A stretch of 64,000 nucleotides of DNA from Aliikangiella maris (GTDB lineage: Bacteria > Pseudomonadota > Gammaproteobacteria > Enterobacterales > Kangiellaceae): positions 1-64,000 of the forward strand of contig NZ_JBFDAH010000018.1 in the NCBI RefSeq assembly GCF_040719265.1, read 5' to 3'. Positions within the stretch are counted from its first letter, which is position 1, and each line of letters opens with the position of its first letter. Of the stretch, positions 1 through 10,800 are shown piece by piece. Below the pieces are notes generated by a model. It was not told the origin of the DNA. It saw nothing but the letters and a program-made list of their open reading frames with translations, and searched no databases. The position numbers were made by a program, and so were the translations under genes.

Positions 1-89
1 TTTCACAACCCTGTCAACGTTTATTTTTAAAAGTTTTTTTAACTTTTAAACCGCCAACCTTTGCCTCAACTTTGCTTTCGCTTTTCGTT

Positions 90-350
90 GAAGCGGGGCG
101 CGCATTATACAATGCCTTTCGCCCTTGTCAACACTTTATTGAAATCTTTTTTTCTTCAATAACTCGTTGACTTGCCAGAAGATTTTAGTCTTTCTCAATC
201 TCCCGAAGTGGCGCGCATTATACAGTGCCTTCGCCACCTGTCAATCATTTAATGTCATTTATTTTTGCATTATATCATTGCGTTTAAACTTCCAGTTCGT
301 TTCTTCGTTTCCCCTCGAAGTGGACGCGCATTATAGGCACTCCTCACAAC
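90..350. repeat. three spaced copies of a GCGCGCATTATA motif
   Basis: The core GCGCGCATTATA occurs at 98-109 and 211-222 and, with one mismatch, at 324-335, an exact period of 113 bp. Each core is preceded by GAAG(C/T)GG-like sequence. The first two are followed by a TGCCTT...CGCC...TGTCAA block, while the third is more diverged downstream. Between cores the sequence is AT-rich and poorly conserved. Blocks of this style are, from memory, seen in spacers flanking gammaproteobacterial rRNA or tRNA operons, but no RNA gene is visible here. The small reading frame crossing the array looks non-coding. Confidence 0.6.
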
Positions 351-833
351 TTCGCAACCTTTTTATGAAACTTTTATTAAATTATTTTTAACTTGGCTAT
401 TAAGCATACTAAAAGGTTTAAATTTTGGTCAAAGGTTGTTTGTTTTTTATCTCATTTGTATTTTTTGGATAAGATTACTAAGTTGATATTAATAAAAATC
501 TAGCGACATTTATTCTGAAAGACAGATAAATAATTCGCTATTTAACTCGAGCTATCTATATTTTTTCATCGGTAACTAAAATAAATACCAGCTATCCGGC
601 ATAATAGCATTACATTTTGCGCAAAAATCATTCAACATTTAAAAGCAGATACTAAATTTAATTGATACTCTTACTAGGACTCTAAATAAGATTAAGCAAT
701 TTGGTAATGAATTTAGAATGGAATAATTGGTTTTTCGTTAGGATTAGTCTCGCATATTTGATTAAATAACAACGAGGCTTGAGTTTAAACTCAAATCATT
801 ATCAGCTAGTTTAATTAATAAAAGGTAATAAAT
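351..833. other. AT-rich intergenic region, nothing recognised
   Basis: No convincing ORF, RNA gene or hairpin terminator is visible. The stretch probably carries the promoter of the AIM24-like gene that starts at 834, but no -35/-10 pair stands out. An AAAGG ribosome-binding site lies just before that start. Confidence 0.5.
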
Positions 834-1622
834 ATGAGATGTCATGAGGTTGATTACGAAATTATCGGTCACGATATTCAGCTGGTTGAGGTTGAATTAG
901 ATCCACACGAAACCGTAATTGCTGAAGCAGGCGCAATGAATTATATGGAACAGGGAATCGACTTTGCTACCAAAATGGGTGATGGCTCAGATCCTGATCA
1001 GGGCGTGATGTCGAAATTGTTTTCTGCAGCCAAGCGAAAATTAACGGGAGAATCTATTTTTACGACTCACTTTACTAATACGGATAACCAAAAGCGCAAG
1101 GTTGCCTTTTCAGCACCCTATCCCGGCACGATCGTTCCCTTAAACATGGCTCAATTTGGCGAAAAAATTATTTGCCAAAAAGACTCATTTGTTGCCGCCG
1201 CACTAGGTACCAAAATATCAATTACTTTTAATCGTAAGCTTGGCGCTGGCTTTTTCGGTGGTGAAGGTTTTATTTTACAAACCATTGAAGGTGACGGTAT
1301 GGCATTTATTCACGCAGGTGGCACCTTGGTGAAAAAGGAACTACGCGGAGAAACACTACGCGTAGATACGGGCTGTATTGTCGGCTTTACTAATGGTATT
1401 GACTACGATATTCAACGAGCTGGCAACTTAAAATCAATGATTTTTGGTGGTGAAGGTTTATTTTTGGCAACTTTAAGTGGTCATGGTACTGTCTGGTTAC
1501 AAAGCCTACCATTTTCAAGATTTGCAGATAGAATCTTTGAAAATGCCCCTAGTCATGGCGGAAGCGATCAGGGTGAAGGTTCAATTTTAGGTGGCTTAGG
1601 TAGAATGGTTGATGGAGATTAA
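834..1622 (+). CDS. AIM24/TIGR00266 family protein
   Basis: A 262-residue protein of the TIGR00266/AIM24 family of single-domain beta-helix-like proteins. The opening MRCHEVDYEIIGHDIQLVEVE, the E-A-G-AMNYME stretch near residue 35, and the repeated glycine-rich GGEGF / GGEGLFLATLSGHGTVWLQS blocks in the second half are typical. No signal peptide or membrane segment is present, so it is probably cytoplasmic. The family is widespread in bacteria and is related to mitochondrial AIM24, but its biochemical role in bacteria is not settled. It stands alone, with large spacers on both sides and a convergent msrQ downstream. The ATG at 834 follows an AAAGG sequence at suitable spacing. Family assignment is firm; function is unknown. 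Confidence 0.85.
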   Translation: MRCHEVDYEIIGHDIQLVEVELDPHETVIAEAGAMNYMEQGIDFATKMGDGSDPDQGVMSKLFSAAKRKLTGESIFTTHFTNTDNQKRKVAFSAPYPGTIVPLNMAQFGEKIICQKDSFVAAALGTKISITFNRKLGAGFFGGEGFILQTIEGDGMAFIHAGGTLVKKELRGETLRVDTGCIVGFTNGIDYDIQRAGNLKSMIFGGEGLFLATLSGHGTVWLQSLPFSRFADRIFENAPSHGGSDQGEGSILGGLGRMVDGD

Positions 1623-1980
1623 GTTTAAAATTGCTAGATAGATATGTCAGCAAAGATTGTTTATCTGCGGGTCGGTCATAAAACATAGCCTAGCATGGGC
1701 AAAGTACTAGCTTATATTAGGCCGACTTGAATAAAAGTTAAACACGTACCTGAGCACAGCAAAAAGTTAGTTGCTATGTGAAATAGATTGAAGAGCTTAC
1801 CTGTAATTACTCACCAAATTTATAATTCAGCAATCGACTAGCTCACCAATAGTCCAACTCACAAAATGCTGGATTTACCGAGTTGTTGCATGCACCATCT
1901 CTAACGGTCGTAGTTTAATCTGAATAATACTCCTGTTTATAATCTCAAATAAAAATTATCCAGGTTGGAATTTGATATAG
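1623..1980. other. convergent intergenic region, nothing recognised
   Basis: This 358-bp spacer separates two convergent genes, the AIM24-like gene and msrQ. I looked for a GC-rich hairpin followed by T-runs on either strand and saw none that was convincing, and no ORF. Confidence 0.45.
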
Positions 1981-2592
1981 TTACTCTGCCCGCCGCCGCC
2001 AGAAATTAAATGAAAAATTTAGAAAGGATTTGTCATATATTCGACGCATGATAAACAACAGTATCGCCCAGATAATATAAATAAGCGGTTCATTTAGATC
2101 TGATTTGCTTTGCCATATAAAATGTATCAATACCAGAATAATAATGAAATAAACAAGCTGGTGTAATTTTTTCCAACGCTGCTTTAACCTTCTTTGTGCA
2201 GCCTTGGTCGATGTCAATACCAATGGAATTAACCCTATAAATGCCAACATGCCAAACCAGATGTAAGGCCGCTCAACCGTTTCATTGATGAATTCACTTA
2301 AGTTAAAATCCAATATAAAAATAAAGTAACTTAACAAATGCAGTAATGAGTGAAATGCGGCATATAATCCGAGCATTCGCCGAAATTTAACCCAGGGAAT
2401 ATTCGGGATTACATATCTTGCAGGCGTCATACTTAAAGACAAGAGTAAAAACACCATCCCCCAGTAACCTAACTCATGTAATAGTTTTTCTTGCGGATCG
2501 GCCCCTAGTTGATTCGTGAAAATTCCGAAAATTAACCAAGTTAATGGCAACATTGCGGCAACATGAGCAAAAATTCTGACTGTTTTTATCAT
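1981..2592 (-). CDS. msrQ: MsrQ, heme b membrane subunit of MsrPQ
   Basis: A 203-residue polytopic membrane protein of the ferric reductase-like/YedZ family. It supplies electrons from the quinone pool to MsrP, which repairs periplasmic methionine sulfoxide. About six hydrophobic segments are visible. Heme-ligand histidines are expected among those in the AAFHSLLHLLSY segment (about residues 78-90) and in KLHQLVYF and LIHFIW further on. The RRMLGLYAAFHSLLH block is a strong family signature. It lies immediately downstream of msrP on the same strand with a gap of about 50 bp, the standard two-gene arrangement. Length matches the family (about 200-210 residues). Confidence 0.93.
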   Translation of the reverse strand: MIKTVRIFAHVAAMLPLTWLIFGIFTNQLGADPQEKLLHELGYWGMVFLLLSLSMTPARYVIPNIPWVKFRRMLGLYAAFHSLLHLLSYFIFILDFNLSEFINETVERPYIWFGMLAFIGLIPLVLTSTKAAQRRLKQRWKKLHQLVYFIIILVLIHFIWQSKSDLNEPLIYIIWAILLFIMRRIYDKSFLNFSFNFWRRRAE

Positions 2593-2641
2593 TGACTAAA
2601 ACAACATTATCTTAAAAGTTTTGATATTTAACCTAAATTCC

Positions 2642-3598
2642 CTAAAAATAGCGGGTTAAATCGATACCTTTGTAAAGTTCACTGACATAATCGCCATAGC
2701 CATTAAACATTTTAGTCGGTATCTTTTTTACACCAAAAAATGACTCATCAGAAATACGCCGCTCCGTAGCTTGACTCCAACGTGGATGATCAACCTTGGG
2801 ATTTACATTAGCGTAAAAGCCATATTCATTTGGAGCGCGTTTATTCCAGGTTGATTCAGGCTGCCTAGTTGTAAAACGTATAGAAACTATTGACTTAATA
2901 CTTTTAAAGCCATATTTCCAAGGCAATACCAAGCGAACTGGTGCACCATTTTGGCCCGGCAAATTTTTTCCATAAACACCTGTGGCTATAAACGCTAAAG
3001 GATTCATCGCTTCAGCCATTGTAATCCCCTCGGAATATGGCCAAGGCAAGGTATGCATTCCAAATGTTCCTCGCTTTTGTCCTGGGAAAACTTTGCTGTC
3101 GTGCAGGGTTTTAAACTCAACAAATTTTGCTTTAGCCGTGGGTTTAACTCTTTCTATTAATTGACTGAGTTGAAAACCATACCATGGAACAACCATCGAC
3201 CAAGCTTCAACACAACGTAACCGATAAATTCGTTCTTCCTGATTAACCCAGCTTTTGATATCACCCAATGAATAACTGCCACCATTTTCAACTTCACCAC
3301 CAATTTCGATTTTCCAATCATCTCCTGGTTTAAAGTCTTTTGCCATTTCAGCTGGTTTTTGTTTACTCGTCGAAAACTCATAAAAATTATTATGATGTGT
3401 AATAACATACTCACTACTTAATTGGTCTTGGAGCGCTTTTCCCTGTAAATTATTTTTTGAGTCGGCACCAGCATAAAACGCATAACCTAAGCCAAAAGAC
3501 GCAGCCCCCCCCACTAAAGAACGAATAAACTCTCGTCGTTTCCAAAATAAATTTTCTGATGTAACAGAAAACTCTTTTTCATCAGAATTAAATTTCAT
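2642..3598 (-). CDS. msrP: MsrP, periplasmic molybdopterin methionine sulfoxide reductase catalytic subunit
   Basis: A 318-residue sulfite-oxidase-fold molybdoenzyme that reduces methionine sulfoxide in oxidised periplasmic proteins. A twin-arginine export signal is clear: KRREFIRSLVGG at residues 20-31, followed by a hydrophobic, alanine-rich segment. The molybdenum-coordinating cysteine lies in YRLRCVEAW (Cys129). The downstream GQNGAPVRLVLPWKYGFKSIKSI block is the conserved cofactor and active-site region. It is the first gene of a two-gene unit with msrQ. Upstream is a 365-bp divergent spacer. No oddities were seen. Confidence 0.95.
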   Translation of the reverse strand: MKFNSDEKEFSVTSENLFWKRREFIRSLVGGAASFGLGYAFYAGADSKNNLQGKALQDQLSSEYVITHHNNFYEFSTSKQKPAEMAKDFKPGDDWKIEIGGEVENGGSYSLGDIKSWVNQEERIYRLRCVEAWSMVVPWYGFQLSQLIERVKPTAKAKFVEFKTLHDSKVFPGQKRGTFGMHTLPWPYSEGITMAEAMNPLAFIATGVYGKNLPGQNGAPVRLVLPWKYGFKSIKSIVSIRFTTRQPESTWNKRAPNEYGFYANVNPKVDHPRWSQATERRISDESFFGVKKIPTKMFNGYGDYVSELYKGIDLTRYF

Positions 3599-3963
3599 TC
3601 AATACCTCGATTTATATTTTATGACCCAACATAATTTCCATTTCAGTTAATAGACTAAAAGCTAATTAACTTGTTACACGCTACAAGGAAAAATAACTGC
3701 TTTATTCCAAGGACACCGATAAATTTAGAAATACCTATAAAAGACGATAGCGACATTTTATGGTTCTTCATGTCGCATATTAATATACGCAAGAATTAGG
3801 AAATAATAGCGAAGCTTTTTATATTTGCTAAACTTAGTAATGAATGAATACCGTTCAAGTCAAATTCAAATCGGGTTTCAAATTAAATTAATTCGATAGC
3901 AACCTGATTCGGGTCTATTGACTTTAACAGGTAATCTGGCATCATGCCGCGCGACCAACAAAA
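3599..3963. other. divergent promoter region between msrP and a DUF3579 gene
   Basis: This AT-rich 365-bp spacer must contain promoters firing in both directions. I could not assign a -10/-35 pair or an operator with confidence. Confidence 0.4.
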
Positions 3964-4257
3964 ATGTATGAGAAGTCATTACCAATGAATCAAGTTGATT
4001 TCACTCGATTGATCCTAAAAGGGGTCACTATCGAAGGTAGCAAATTTCGTCCTAGTGACTGGGCAGAACGTTTATGTGGTAATTTGTGTACTTTTCGAAA
4101 TCGACGTATGTATTATTCTCCACTATTACGCCCCGCAGTTATCGAAGGTATCAAGTGCGTTATTGTTGATTCAAAACTTAAGCAAGAGCATGCTAATTTA
4201 CTTAATGATGTAATCCACTTTGCCGAAAAGAACCATTTACAAATAGAAAAAGAGTAA
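3964..4257 (+). CDS. DUF3579 family protein
   Basis: A 97-residue small basic protein. The segment ILKGVTIEGSKFRPSDWAERL followed by RRMYYSPLLRPAVIEGIKCVIVD matches the DUF3579 family of proteobacterial proteins of unknown function. It has no signal peptide or membrane segment. Two in-frame starts are possible, 3964 and 3985 (MNQVDFTR); the later one has an AGAAG sequence about 9 bases upstream, and the earlier one has no visible ribosome-binding site, so 3985 may be the true start. It is followed by a secreted DUF4124 protein on the same strand, but the gap and the lack of shared theme give no functional hint. Confidence 0.75.
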   Translation: MYEKSLPMNQVDFTRLILKGVTIEGSKFRPSDWAERLCGNLCTFRNRRMYYSPLLRPAVIEGIKCVIVDSKLKQEHANLLNDVIHFAEKNHLQIEKE

Positions 4258-4355
4258 TAAGCATCTCAAAATTAAAGATTTTTTAATAAAATTCTTAACT
4301 TTTAACCCTATTTAAGTCTATATTAGCCATATTGGTTTTTTATCAGGTATCTTGT

Positions 4356-4799
4356 ATGAAAATAAGTATTTTATTGTCCATTTTCTTGGTTTTAACTTCG
4401 GGATTTGCACTTTCCGACTCGGACGATCAGTACATTTATAAATGGAAAGATTCTGAAGGTATGGTTCACTACACCGAAAGAAGACCTGAGCCAGGAATAG
4501 AATATGAAAAAGTCCGTCGGCCATCAAATAAAGCATCTTCTAGCGTTCCAGTCAATAAAGTTGAAGAAAAGATAGAAGAGTCAACTGACAAAAAAGATGA
4601 TCGATACACGGCTTGGCGTAAAGAAAACTGCCGCATTGCAACAGAAAACCTAGATGTTCTGCAAAACGCATCCAGAATCGCACAAGATGACGGCCAAGGC
4701 GGCACTCGCTTAATGACCGACGAAGAGAAAGCGGCTCAAATTAAACAAATGCAGGAACAGATTCAGAAGTTTTGTACTAAGAAAACAGACGAACAATAG
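4356..4799 (+). CDS. exported DUF4124 domain protein
   Basis: About 147 residues. The start at 4356 (MKISILLSIFLVLTSGFALS) gives a clean Sec signal peptide with likely cleavage after ALS; the longer frame from 4332 would bury it. Residues about 25-55 (YIYKWKDSEGMVHYTERRPEPG) are the DUF4124 motif, a short W-D-x-x-G-x-x-HY-T segment common at the N-termini of proteobacterial envelope proteins. The rest is charged and helical, with a Lys/Glu/Ser-rich linker, and two cysteines in the mature part (ENCRIA and KFCTKK) could form a disulfide. Function is unknown; the protein is probably periplasmic. Confidence 0.8.
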   Translation: MKISILLSIFLVLTSGFALSDSDDQYIYKWKDSEGMVHYTERRPEPGIEYEKVRRPSNKASSSVPVNKVEEKIEESTDKKDDRYTAWRKENCRIATENLDVLQNASRIAQDDGQGGTRLMTDEEKAAQIKQMQEQIQKFCTKKTDEQ

Positions 4800-4813
4800 T
4801 CATCATTTTAATC

Positions 4814-4841
4814 GCCATAGTTTTGAATAACTATGGCTTTA
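4814..4841 (+). terminator. probable intrinsic terminator after the DUF4124 gene
   Basis: GCCATAGTT (4814-4822), a 6-nt loop and AACTATGGC (4829-4837) form a perfect 9-bp stem followed by TTTATTCTT, 15 nt past the stop codon. The T-run is imperfect. Confidence 0.55.
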
Positions 4842-4960
4842 TTCTTAATACCTTTCCTGTAACTCTAAATTCGTTTTTTATTTAATAACCTACTTTAATG
4901 ATTTGACTGCCCTACGAAATTCAAAATAAGACATTTATAACAAACTAAACACGCCAACAA

Positions 4961-5233
4961 TCAAACAGACAAATCCCCGCTCAACCATTCACTTAACTGG
5001 TGTAGTTCAAACGGCCAGCCTAATTCTGACCTTTTACCATTATACGCTCTTATGAAAACAGGTATGCGAATTCCGTATTCATCAACTAGTTCATCTTTAT
5101 CAATGATATCAATAAGTTGCAAGTCAAAGTTTTGCTTGATATTTTCATCATTGGCAACCAGATATTGAAACATAGCATGGGCTTGTTCACATAAGTGACA
5201 ACCAGCAGTTGTCATTAATTGAATTGTTAACAC
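4961..5233 (-). CDS. glutaredoxin-like (DUF836) thioredoxin-fold protein
   Basis: A protein of about 90 residues with a thioredoxin/glutaredoxin fold. TIQLMTTAGCHLCEQAH near the N-terminus supplies a CxxC redox motif, and the cis-proline block GIRIPVFIRAYNG follows around residue 60. This matches the DUF836 glutaredoxin-like family. I place the start at a GTG (5233) because AGAGGG lies at good spacing upstream of it; an ATG at 5254 gives seven extra residues with no family support. The gene sits upstream of nothing on its own strand and is followed by a convergent gene. Its redox partner cannot be inferred from context. Confidence 0.8.
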   Translation of the reverse strand: MLTIQLMTTAGCHLCEQAHAMFQYLVANDENIKQNFDLQLIDIIDKDELVDEYGIRIPVFIRAYNGKRSELGWPFELHQLSEWLSGDLSV

Positions 5234-5380
5234 AGATATCCCTCTACAAAACATGCATATTTGCTAAAAGTAGAATACTCACCAGTCAATCGCTCAGCCA
5301 ATTTAATAGTCACCACTAACTTGATCATTTGATTGATAGCGCATTCTTTTCTATAAACAATTTGACTAATTAATATTTGA

Positions 5381-7567
5381 TTAAACAGCGTCTGATTTAT
5401 AAGTTATTTGCCAACAGCGATGTAAGCTACGCCGAGCAAAATCAGGCGTTACGGTTTGTGAAGTGATCTCTTTAACTTGAATACGCTCAGAAGACTCCAC
5501 CATCATTTCAAACTTTTGAAAATTATTAGAAAAGTATAAAATTCCATCTTTATTGAGTAACTGCAAGCATTGTTCTATCAAGACCGGATGCGATCGTTGA
5601 ACGTCAAAATGCTCGATCATCCGCTTTGAATTTGAAAAAGTCGGTGGGTCTAGAAAAATAACATCAAATTTTTCATCCAACTTAACCGCTTCGGCGAGCC
5701 ATTGAACACAGTCTTCTCTGATAAATTGGTGCTTTTGTAAATTGATATGATTTTTATTAAAGTTTCGTTTTGCCCAGTCAAGATAAGTGTTTGATAAGTC
5801 GACATTAGTCGTTGATGTTGCCCCGGCGGTGGCAGCATAGACAGAAATACTGGCGGTATAGCAAAACAGATTGAGTAATTTGTGTCCTTTAGCCTGCTCA
5901 GCAATTAACTGACGAGTTTTGCGGTGATCAAGGAAAAGTCCCGTATCAAGAAAATCACTCAGGTTAACAATGAATTGACGCCCAGCTTCTTCAACTAAGA
6001 AATCATTTGCATGTGCATCGTTGTTCGTGTGCTGGGTCTGGTATTGCCAGTCGCCTTTTTGCTTTTGGCGCTGTTTTAAATAAACCTGATTCCGTGGAAT
6101 TTGAAAAACACCAGCAGCAACTCGTTCAATATCTTTTAGTCTTCTCAGCGCTAATTTTTCATCAATGTTTTTTGGTGGTCGATATTCCTGTATATGCAAT
6201 TTATCGCCATAAACATCAATGGCAGCGTTATAATCTGGTAAGTCGGCATCATAAATTCGATAGCAAGAAATGTTTTCACTGTTTAAATATTTTTTTAGCT
6301 TCTGGCGATTTTTTTCCAGTCGATGGCATAACTGTAATGCTTGGTCAGTCAGCTTTTCTTTAAAATCTGTTTCGACCTGATTATATGACACACGTTGAAC
6401 AAATTGTTTTTCTTCAATCGACAAATTCAATAATTCACAAGGGATACTACCATTATTAAATTTATAAATTTTCTTCGCCCTGACACCCAGTGCGTGACCA
6501 AATGCTTTATCAGGTGACAATACTGAAGCTCGCCATCCCACAAACTGACTTTTCAACAATTGACCCAGTTGAGTATATAAAGCTTTGACTTCTTCAAATT
6601 CGCCCAATCGTTCACTATATGGCGGATTAACGATAATTAATCCCTTTTCTTCTGGCTCAATAGGTAGAGCCAGTTGTTCTACCTGATCGATGCCACCAAT
6701 AAAAACCTTTATTTTTTCTTCTAAAGATAATAAAGCACAATTCATTTGTGCATTTCGAACGGCGCGAGGGTTAATGTCACTTCCGATAATGGTTACACCT
6801 GACTTATTCAGCCCCTGCTCTGCTCGCGCCTTTGCTTCATCAACTATTTGTTGCCATAGTGGCGCATTAAACTGCTGCCATCTTGCCAATCCATTATGTT
6901 CGCGATGCAATCCTGGCGCAATATCATAGGCCATTAATGCAGCTTCTAGCAAAAATGTGCCAGAACCACACATAGGATCATAAATAACTCCTTGCGGCTC
7001 AGCAGACCAGCCTGCACGGATCAGCAATGCAGCAGCCAGATTCTCTTTAATTGGTGCACTCCCCCCAGTAATTCGATAACCTCTTCGGTGCAGTGCCTGA
7101 CCAGCTAAATCGATCGATAGTGTAACTTTATCTCGCTTGACGCGACAATGAATCACAACATCGGGTTCGTGGAACTCAACATCGGGACGCTTTTCATCGT
7201 TGTCAGCAAAATAATCAACGATAGCATCTTTAATACGCTGTGATATATATTGTGTATGTGACAACTTTGAGCGAAAACTCTGAGAATTAACCAGAAAACA
7301 ACCACCCGATGGAATATGCTGTAGCCAGTCAATCAATGAAGCCTGTTGATAAAGCATATCATCGTCTTTCGCCTCGAAAGTTGCTATTGGATAAAATAAT
7401 CGACTGGCTACCCGGCTCCACATGAGCACTCGATAAGCACCGGCCCAGTCACTTTCAAATTTAACCTGCGACAAACCTTCTTTAGGATTATCAATTTGTA
7501 AAGACTTTAGTTCATCAACCAGTAAATACTCCAAATCTTTGGCACAGGTCGCAATAAATTGAGGCAT
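5381..7567 (-). CDS. rlmL: bifunctional 23S rRNA methyltransferase RlmKL (m2G2445 / m7G2069)
   Basis: A 728-residue fused rRNA methyltransferase. The N-terminal half begins with a THUMP domain (about residues 1-160) and carries the RlmL N2-guanine methyltransferase with the SAM motif YDPMCGSGTFLLEAAL near residue 200 and the catalytic NPPY motif (IIVNPPYSERLGEF, about 310-320). The C-terminal half is the RlmK (YccW-like) domain with GKLLNLFCYTAS-type SAM motif and FLDPPTFSNSKRM near 640. Length agrees with other fused RlmKL proteins (about 700 residues). The start ATG follows AGGG. It is divergent from the histidine kinase gene. Confidence 0.95.
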   Translation of the reverse strand: MPQFIATCAKDLEYLLVDELKSLQIDNPKEGLSQVKFESDWAGAYRVLMWSRVASRLFYPIATFEAKDDDMLYQQASLIDWLQHIPSGGCFLVNSQSFRSKLSHTQYISQRIKDAIVDYFADNDEKRPDVEFHEPDVVIHCRVKRDKVTLSIDLAGQALHRRGYRITGGSAPIKENLAAALLIRAGWSAEPQGVIYDPMCGSGTFLLEAALMAYDIAPGLHREHNGLARWQQFNAPLWQQIVDEAKARAEQGLNKSGVTIIGSDINPRAVRNAQMNCALLSLEEKIKVFIGGIDQVEQLALPIEPEEKGLIIVNPPYSERLGEFEEVKALYTQLGQLLKSQFVGWRASVLSPDKAFGHALGVRAKKIYKFNNGSIPCELLNLSIEEKQFVQRVSYNQVETDFKEKLTDQALQLCHRLEKNRQKLKKYLNSENISCYRIYDADLPDYNAAIDVYGDKLHIQEYRPPKNIDEKLALRRLKDIERVAAGVFQIPRNQVYLKQRQKQKGDWQYQTQHTNNDAHANDFLVEEAGRQFIVNLSDFLDTGLFLDHRKTRQLIAEQAKGHKLLNLFCYTASISVYAATAGATSTTNVDLSNTYLDWAKRNFNKNHINLQKHQFIREDCVQWLAEAVKLDEKFDVIFLDPPTFSNSKRMIEHFDVQRSHPVLIEQCLQLLNKDGILYFSNNFQKFEMMVESSERIQVKEITSQTVTPDFARRSLHRCWQITYKSDAV

Positions 7568-7889
7568 GAAGAAGGGCCCTATAGAAAAACAAAAGATAAC
7601 AGTTTATAAAGGCCAGATTATACGCTGCTCTAACAGTTTAAACACGAATAATAACAGTTTAATTACTTTGATTTTTATTATTCAAACATAATAATCAATA
7701 ATATAATGGTGATTTTATATCAGACTGTAAAAAACATGTTAGGCTGGAAAAGCAGTTAAAATCGGCTAATATTGGTTATAAATATGTTAATGATATTACG
7801 TAGTAATTATAAAATAGTACACAAACCTGCCATAGCACTAACAAACCGATTAAATTTAAAACAATTTCGATTTATGGAAAATCTGATAG
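7568..7889. other. divergent promoter region between rlmL and the hybrid kinase
   Basis: An AT-rich 322-bp spacer. No distinct operator, terminator or small ORF was recognised. Confidence 0.4.
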
Positions 7890-10800
7890 ATGGTGCGTAA
7901 AAAGCCTCAATTCCGCAAACCTAATTATTTCTTTAACTTCCGACACTTTAAGGCTAAAGCCTGCTTGTTGATAAATAATAGACAAAATCAACATACTTTT
8001 GGTTTAAACTCTCTTTCACATATTTTTCAGTTAATACTCTTGCTAATGTTAGGGACAATCTGGCTTTTACCAGTAAATGCGGAACAACAAGCCACACCTA
8101 ACATGGAACGAGCGAAAGTCATTACAGCGTTGCTCAAAGAGATTAAATGGGCTAATCATCAATCAAAAAAAGACATTCGCTTAGGAGTGATTGGACAATC
8201 TGATGTGCTGGTTGATTTGCTAAAAAAACAAATCCCACAAACATCACCAGTTTTAATCTCTAAAGAAAACGCACAAAACGCATCGCGCAAGCATCAACCT
8301 TATGATATTTTATTTATCCACAATCAACATGATCATATTTTACCGCTCATCACCTCAAAACTCGCCGATAGCAATACCATTGTTATTTCAGAAAATACTC
8401 AGCACAAGATATTCTCAACAATTAACTTACAATTTATAAACGGCGGTATCAAGTCATTTGAAATCAACCCCATAAGTTTGGAAAATAGTCACTATAAATT
8501 AACACCAGCCCTTTTAAAACTTGGTGGTAAAACACTTAATCAACAAGAGCTCATGCAACACGCTAATCAAGCATTCATTAATCAGAATGATTTGCTACAG
8601 CAACAGCAGATTTTAGTCAGTCAATATCATGCTCGAATGAATGATTTGCAACAAAATAATACAGCTGCGCCAAACAAAACTTATATTATTTCGAGCGAAC
8701 AACAAAACTCACTATTACAAAAACAAAAGCGCAACCTGCTAGCACAAAGTGAAACTATTAAAACACAGCAAGGCTGGTTAATTTTTGTCGGTTCGTTATT
8801 GTTAATCATAAGTGCTTCTCTCGGGGTAATCATTTATTTAAATACCGCAAGAAAGAAATCTAACTATGAATTAATGCAAAAAAACATCGCACTGAACAAT
8901 GCACAAAAAGCACTTAGAATAGCACGAGATCAAGCACAACTAGCCAATGAAGCAAAGTCATCATTTCTAGCCAATATGAGTCATGAAATTCGGACACCAA
9001 TGAATGCCATAATTGGTATGCTTCATTTAACCCAAAAAACAGAACTGTCAAACAAGCAAGAAAATTATATTCAAAAAATTGATGCAGCTGCCAACTCACT
9101 TCTCAAGATCATCAACGACATTTTAGATTTTTCAAAAGTTGAAGCGGGTAAATTGACTATTGAAAATATTGAGTTTGATTTATCCAAAATATTGGATAAT
9201 CTCACTCACTTAACAGGAATAAAAATACAACAAAAAGATCTTGAACTATTATACGATATAGACCCGCAAATTCCTGAAAAATTAATTGGCGATCCTTTTC
9301 GTTTAACTCAAGTACTTATCAATCTAACCAACAATGCAATGAAATTTACCGCTTCGGGTTTTGTTAAATTATCTGTTGAATTAGATAGCATCAAGAATGA
9401 TAAATTAAAGCTTTACTTTAAAGTATCAGACTCTGGTATTGGTATGACTAAAGAAGTCTGTGAAAAATTATTTAACCCTTTCGATCAAGCTGATAGTTCA
9501 ACCACTCGAAAATTTGGTGGGACAGGGCTTGGTTTAGCAATATGCAAAAAGTTAGTTGAGTCAATGGGTGGTAATATTTCAGTCAGTAGTAGTCCTAATC
9601 AAGGCAGCATATTTCAATTTACGGTTGAATTGGGATATCACTCTTCTACTAATATTTTACAGCGAGCTGAAAAATATCAGCCATTAAATAACTTTTGTTT
9701 TTACAGCTTTGTTACCAGTGTACAAAATGGCTCAATTATTCAATCAATCTTGCATAACTTTGAATGCCATTTTATTAGTTGTTCAACACTTGATGAATTT
9801 GTCGCGCAATTAAATCAAAACCCTAACTTTAAACCCGTATTAATGATTGATTTTTCGCTGGCAGAAAAATACCAATTACCAATAATTCAATTGAAAGAAC
9901 AGCATCAATTTCAGCTGGTAATTCTCTCCGTGACAATTTGTGAACAAGAAACTCAGCAGTTGAAAAACTTAAAACCCGATCTTGTCATCAAAAAACCGCT
10001 TACCCCGTCTTCAATTCTCGATGGTTTGATGATACTCAAAGGGATAAAAAACTCAATTAAAAAATCCAGTCGTCTGGTTTATTACGCAGATAAAGATGAG
10101 TCCGCCAAAATTTTGGAAAAGCTAGCAAGTGCCCATGTTTTAGTTGTCGAGGATAATGAAATTAATCAAGAAGTTGCCAAAGAAATTTTATCACAAATTA
10201 TCGGTAAGGTTACACTTGCTAATAATGGTGCAGAAGCCGTTAAATTAGTTTGCCAAGAAAAATTTGACTGCATATTAATGGATATACAAATGCCCATTAT
10301 GGATGGCTATGAAGCAACCCGAACAATTCGTCAACAATATTCAAAATTGGAGTTGCCGATTATTGCCATGACGGCCAATGCACTTGGAACTGACCGAGAA
10401 AAATGTCTTGCTGTGGGTATGAATGAACATATTTCAAAACCTATAAAAATTGCCGAGTTGTTTCAAGCATTAAATTATGAAATTAATCGTAATGACAATT
10501 ATAATTTTGAGCATAATAAGCAGAGTATTTCACCTGTTTCACTTACAAAAAGTACTTCTAAAGCTTTAGATAACATGGACAACACAACTTTATCTAATGC
10601 CAAAAAGCAAACAGTTACCGAAACCGATACTGATATTAATATTGATGTCGAAAGCGGTAGTGAAATGATGGGAGGCACCCAGGAATTTTTTGACCTATTG
10701 GATAAATTCAAGTCTCAACAAAGTGATTTTATTAAGCGATGTAATCAATTCTATGCAAAGCAAGACTTATCTTATATTGCAAAAGAAGCGCACAATTTAA

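Noticed and set aside
167..391. 74-codon frame across the GCGCGCATTATA motif array
   Set aside because: It spans diverged spacer and repeats, has no ribosome-binding site and gives a peptide with no recognisable features.
6007..6363. 118-codon frame antisense to rlmL
   Set aside because: It lies fully within a well-supported gene and has no family features.
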